Below are positions 5,191 to 6,987 of a stretch of DNA of 6,987 nucleotides, piece after piece; position 1 is the first letter of the stretch, and each line of letters starts with the position of its first letter. Below the pieces are notes generated by a model. It ran no database searches. It was not told the DNA's origin and saw nothing but the letters and a program-made list of their open reading frames with translations. The stretch spans positions 1-6,987 of the forward strand of contig JAISWC010000238.1 in assembly GCA_031271245.1 (NCBI GenBank). The letters run 5' to 3'. A program made the translations under genes and the position numbers. This stretch comes from Tannerella sp. GTDB taxonomy: Bacteria > Bacteroidota > Bacteroidia > Bacteroidales > Tannerellaceae.

Positions 5191-5217
5191 ATACATTCAT
5201 AAAACGAAAGTACAGCT

Positions 5218-6987
5218 ATGCAACACGTATTACGCAGTTCGACAAGCACTGAAGGCCGCCGCATGGCAGGCGCACGGGCACTCTGGATGGCCTGTGGCAT
5301 GAAGAAGGAACAGTTCGGCAAGCCGGTGATTGCCATTGTCAATTCATTCACTCAGTTCGTGCCCGGGCACGTACACCTGCACGAAGTCGGTCAGTTAGTG
5401 AAGGCCGAAATTGAGAAAGCCGGCTGTTTTGCAGCCGAGTTCAACACCATTGCCATCGACGACGGCATCGCCATGGGGCACGACGGGATGCTCTATTCCC
5501 TCCCCTCGCGCGACCTGATTGCCGACAGCGTCGAATACATGGTGAACGCCCACAAGGCCGATGCCATGATTTGCATCAGCAACTGCGACAAGATTACGCC
5601 GGGGATGCTGATGGCGGCCATGCGGCTGAATATCCCCGCCGTATTCGTCTCGGGCGGGCCGATGGAAGCCGGGCAGTGGGGCGACCGGAAACTGGATTTG
5701 ATTGATGCGATGGTCATGGGCGCCGACCCCTCCGTCACCGACGAGCAGATGCAGGAGATAGAAAACGCCGCCTGCCCGACGTGCGGCTGCTGTTCGGGCA
5801 TGTTTACCGCTAACTCGATGAACTGCCTGAACGAGGCCATGGGACTGGCGCTGCCCGGCAGCGGCACCATCGTTGCCACGCACGGGAACCGTACGCAACT
5901 CTTCCGCGACGCGGCGGCTTTGATTGTCCGCAACGCCTTCCGTTACTACTGCGAAGGCGACGCTTCTGTCCTGCCGCTGAGCATCGCTACGCGTGCCGCC
6001 TTCCTCAACGCCATGACGCTCGATATCGCCATGGGCGGCTCCACGAACACGGTGCTGCATCTGCTGGCCATTGCACACGAAGCCGGCGTGGATTTCACGA
6101 TGGACGACATCGACCGGCTTTCGCGCCATACGCCCTGCTTGTGCAAGGTTGCGCCCAACACGCCCCTCTTTCACCTGCAGGACGTGAACCGCGCCGGCGG
6201 CGTCCACGCGATTATGGGCGAACTGGCGCGAGGTGGGCTGCTGGACACGTCGGCCGTCCGCACAGACGGGCTGACGTGGGAGGAAGCCCTCCGGCAATAC
6301 GACATCCTCTGTCCCGGCGTCAGTGACGAAGCCCTCCGGAAATACCGTAGCGCCCCAGGCGGCGGGTTCAGCCTGGAGATGGGTTCGCAGGCAACGTATT
6401 ATGACACGCTCGATACCGACCGCACCGGCGGCTGCATCCGCGACTTCGCCCATGCCTACTCCGCGGACGGCGGGCTGGCCGTTCTCAAGGGTAACATCGC
6501 CAAAGACGGCTGTGTGATCAAGACGGCCGGCGTCGACGAAAACAGCCTGACCTTCAGCGGCCGCGTGAGGGTTTTCCACTCGCAGGAAGACGCCTGCAAA
6601 GGAATCCTTTCCGGCCGGGTGAAGGCGGGCAACGTCGTGGTAATTGTCTACGAAGGCCCGAAGGGAGGGCCGGGTATGCAGGAAATGCTCTATCCCACCT
6701 CCTACCTCAAGTCCATGCATTTGGACGGGACGTGTGCGCTGATCACCGACGGACGGTTCAGCGGCGGAACGTCGGGGCTGAGCATCGGGCACATCTCCCC
6801 GGAAGCGGCGGCCGGCGGCAACATCGGGTTGCTGCGCGACGACGATGTGATAGAAATCGACATCCCCCGCCGCACCATCAACATCCGCCTGAGCGACGAA
6901 GCGCTCTCCGCCCGCCGCTGGGCGGAGAATGCCAAGGGCGACAGAGCCTGGAAACCCGTACGCAACCGCCAGGTGTCGAAGGCGCTT
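5218..6987 (+). CDS. ilvD: Dihydroxy-acid dehydratase, 3'-truncated by the window
   Basis: From ATG 5218 the frame runs 590 codons to the last base of the window without a stop; E. coli IlvD has 616 residues, so only the tail is missing. The enzyme dehydrates 2,3-dihydroxy-isovalerate and 2,3-dihydroxy-3-methylvalerate to the 2-keto acids in valine, isoleucine and leucine synthesis, in the cytosol, using an Fe-S cluster and Mg2+. Visible signatures: NSFTQFVPGHVHL; DDG with Asp81; SNCDKITPGM with Cys123, Asp124 and the expected carbamylated Lys125; CPTCGCCSGMFTANSM (186-201) with Cys192 as the likely second cluster ligand; AMGGSTNTVLHLL; YEGPKGGPGMQEMLYPTS; and TDGRFSGGTSGLSIGH (from residue 510) with the conserved active-site Ser region. 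PGH in place of a third ligand Cys marks the E. coli-like type. Oddity: Cys191 where E. coli has Ser. The gene is GC-rich with a strong promoter of its own and a leader hairpin; downstream ilv genes are likely but not seen. Confidence 0.97.
   Translation, partial: MQHVLRSSTSTEGRRMAGARALWMACGMKKEQFGKPVIAIVNSFTQFVPGHVHLHEVGQLVKAEIEKAGCFAAEFNTIAIDDGIAMGHDGMLYSLPSRDLIADSVEYMVNAHKADAMICISNCDKITPGMLMAAMRLNIPAVFVSGGPMEAGQWGDRKLDLIDAMVMGADPSVTDEQMQEIENAACPTCGCCSGMFTANSMNCLNEAMGLALPGSGTIVATHGNRTQLFRDAAALIVRNAFRYYCEGDASVLPLSIATRAAFLNAMTLDIAMGGSTNTVLHLLAIAHEAGVDFTMDDIDRLSRHTPCLCKVAPNTPLFHLQDVNRAGGVHAIMGELARGGLLDTSAVRTDGLTWEEALRQYDILCPGVSDEALRKYRSAPGGGFSLEMGSQATYYDTLDTDRTGGCIRDFAHAYSADGGLAVLKGNIAKDGCVIKTAGVDENSLTFSGRVRVFHSQEDACKGILSGRVKAGNVVVIVYEGPKGGPGMQEMLYPTSYLKSMHLDGTCALITDGRFSGGTSGLSIGHISPEAAAGGNIGLLRDDDVIEIDIPRRTINIRLSDEALSARRWAENAKGDRAWKPVRNRQVSKAL

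Noticed and set aside
5146..5217. Leader peptide controlling ilvD by attenuation
   Set aside because: No ATG-initiated frame with Ile, Leu or Val codons exists between the predicted transcript start and the ilvD ATG, and the hairpin lacks a U-run.
5395..6792. 465-codon minus-strand open frame antisense to ilvD
   Set aside because: It lies wholly opposite an unmistakable IlvD; its Val/His/Arg/Gly-rich, domain-less product is the usual shadow of a GC-rich gene.

Overview
This window looks like a Bacteroidota (probably Bacteroidales) chromosome segment. The support is a near-ideal Bacteroidota promoter (TTTG, 19 nt, TAnnTTTG) in front of ilvD, A-rich start regions mostly without strong Shine-Dalgarno sites, a PorT-like outer-membrane barrel protein, and a large family-106-like glycoside hydrolase of the kind found in polysaccharide-utilisation loci. 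I cannot fix genus or species from the sequence.

Layout. (1) 1-1112, + strand: the C-terminal ~369 residues of a glycoside hydrolase resembling GH106 alpha-L-rhamnosidases; the 5' part lies outside the window. (2) 1113-1687: a long gene-poor stretch with several hairpins, a possible 41-residue minus-strand ORF behind a TAnnTTTG box, a ~115-bp element bounded by imperfect inverted repeats, and a probable terminator for the next gene. (3) 1688-4102, - strand: an ~804-residue AAA-type ATPase with a RyR domain at each end. It carries a near-perfect in-frame 63-bp tandem duplication between Walker A and Walker B. (4) 4103-4369: a divergent control region with a candidate promoter, a palindrome, an 8-9-8 inverted repeat and a doubtful small ORF. 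(5) 4370-4984, + strand: a 204-residue secreted beta-barrel outer-membrane protein. (6) 4985-5217: heptamer repeats, the ilvD promoter and a strong 5'-leader hairpin. (7) 5218 to the window end, + strand: ilvD, dihydroxy-acid dehydratase, lacking only its C-terminal tail.

How they relate. ilvD is a housekeeping branched-chain amino-acid gene and the hydrolase is a catabolic gene. Both are visibly GC-rich. The ATPase and especially the barrel-protein gene and the intergenic DNA are more AT-rich, so the middle block may be an accessory insertion. The RyR-AAA-RyR ATPase is the most interesting gene: RyR domains in prokaryotes have been proposed to act in nucleotide-sensing conflict systems. It stands alone here with no recognisable effector beside it, so any defence role is inference.
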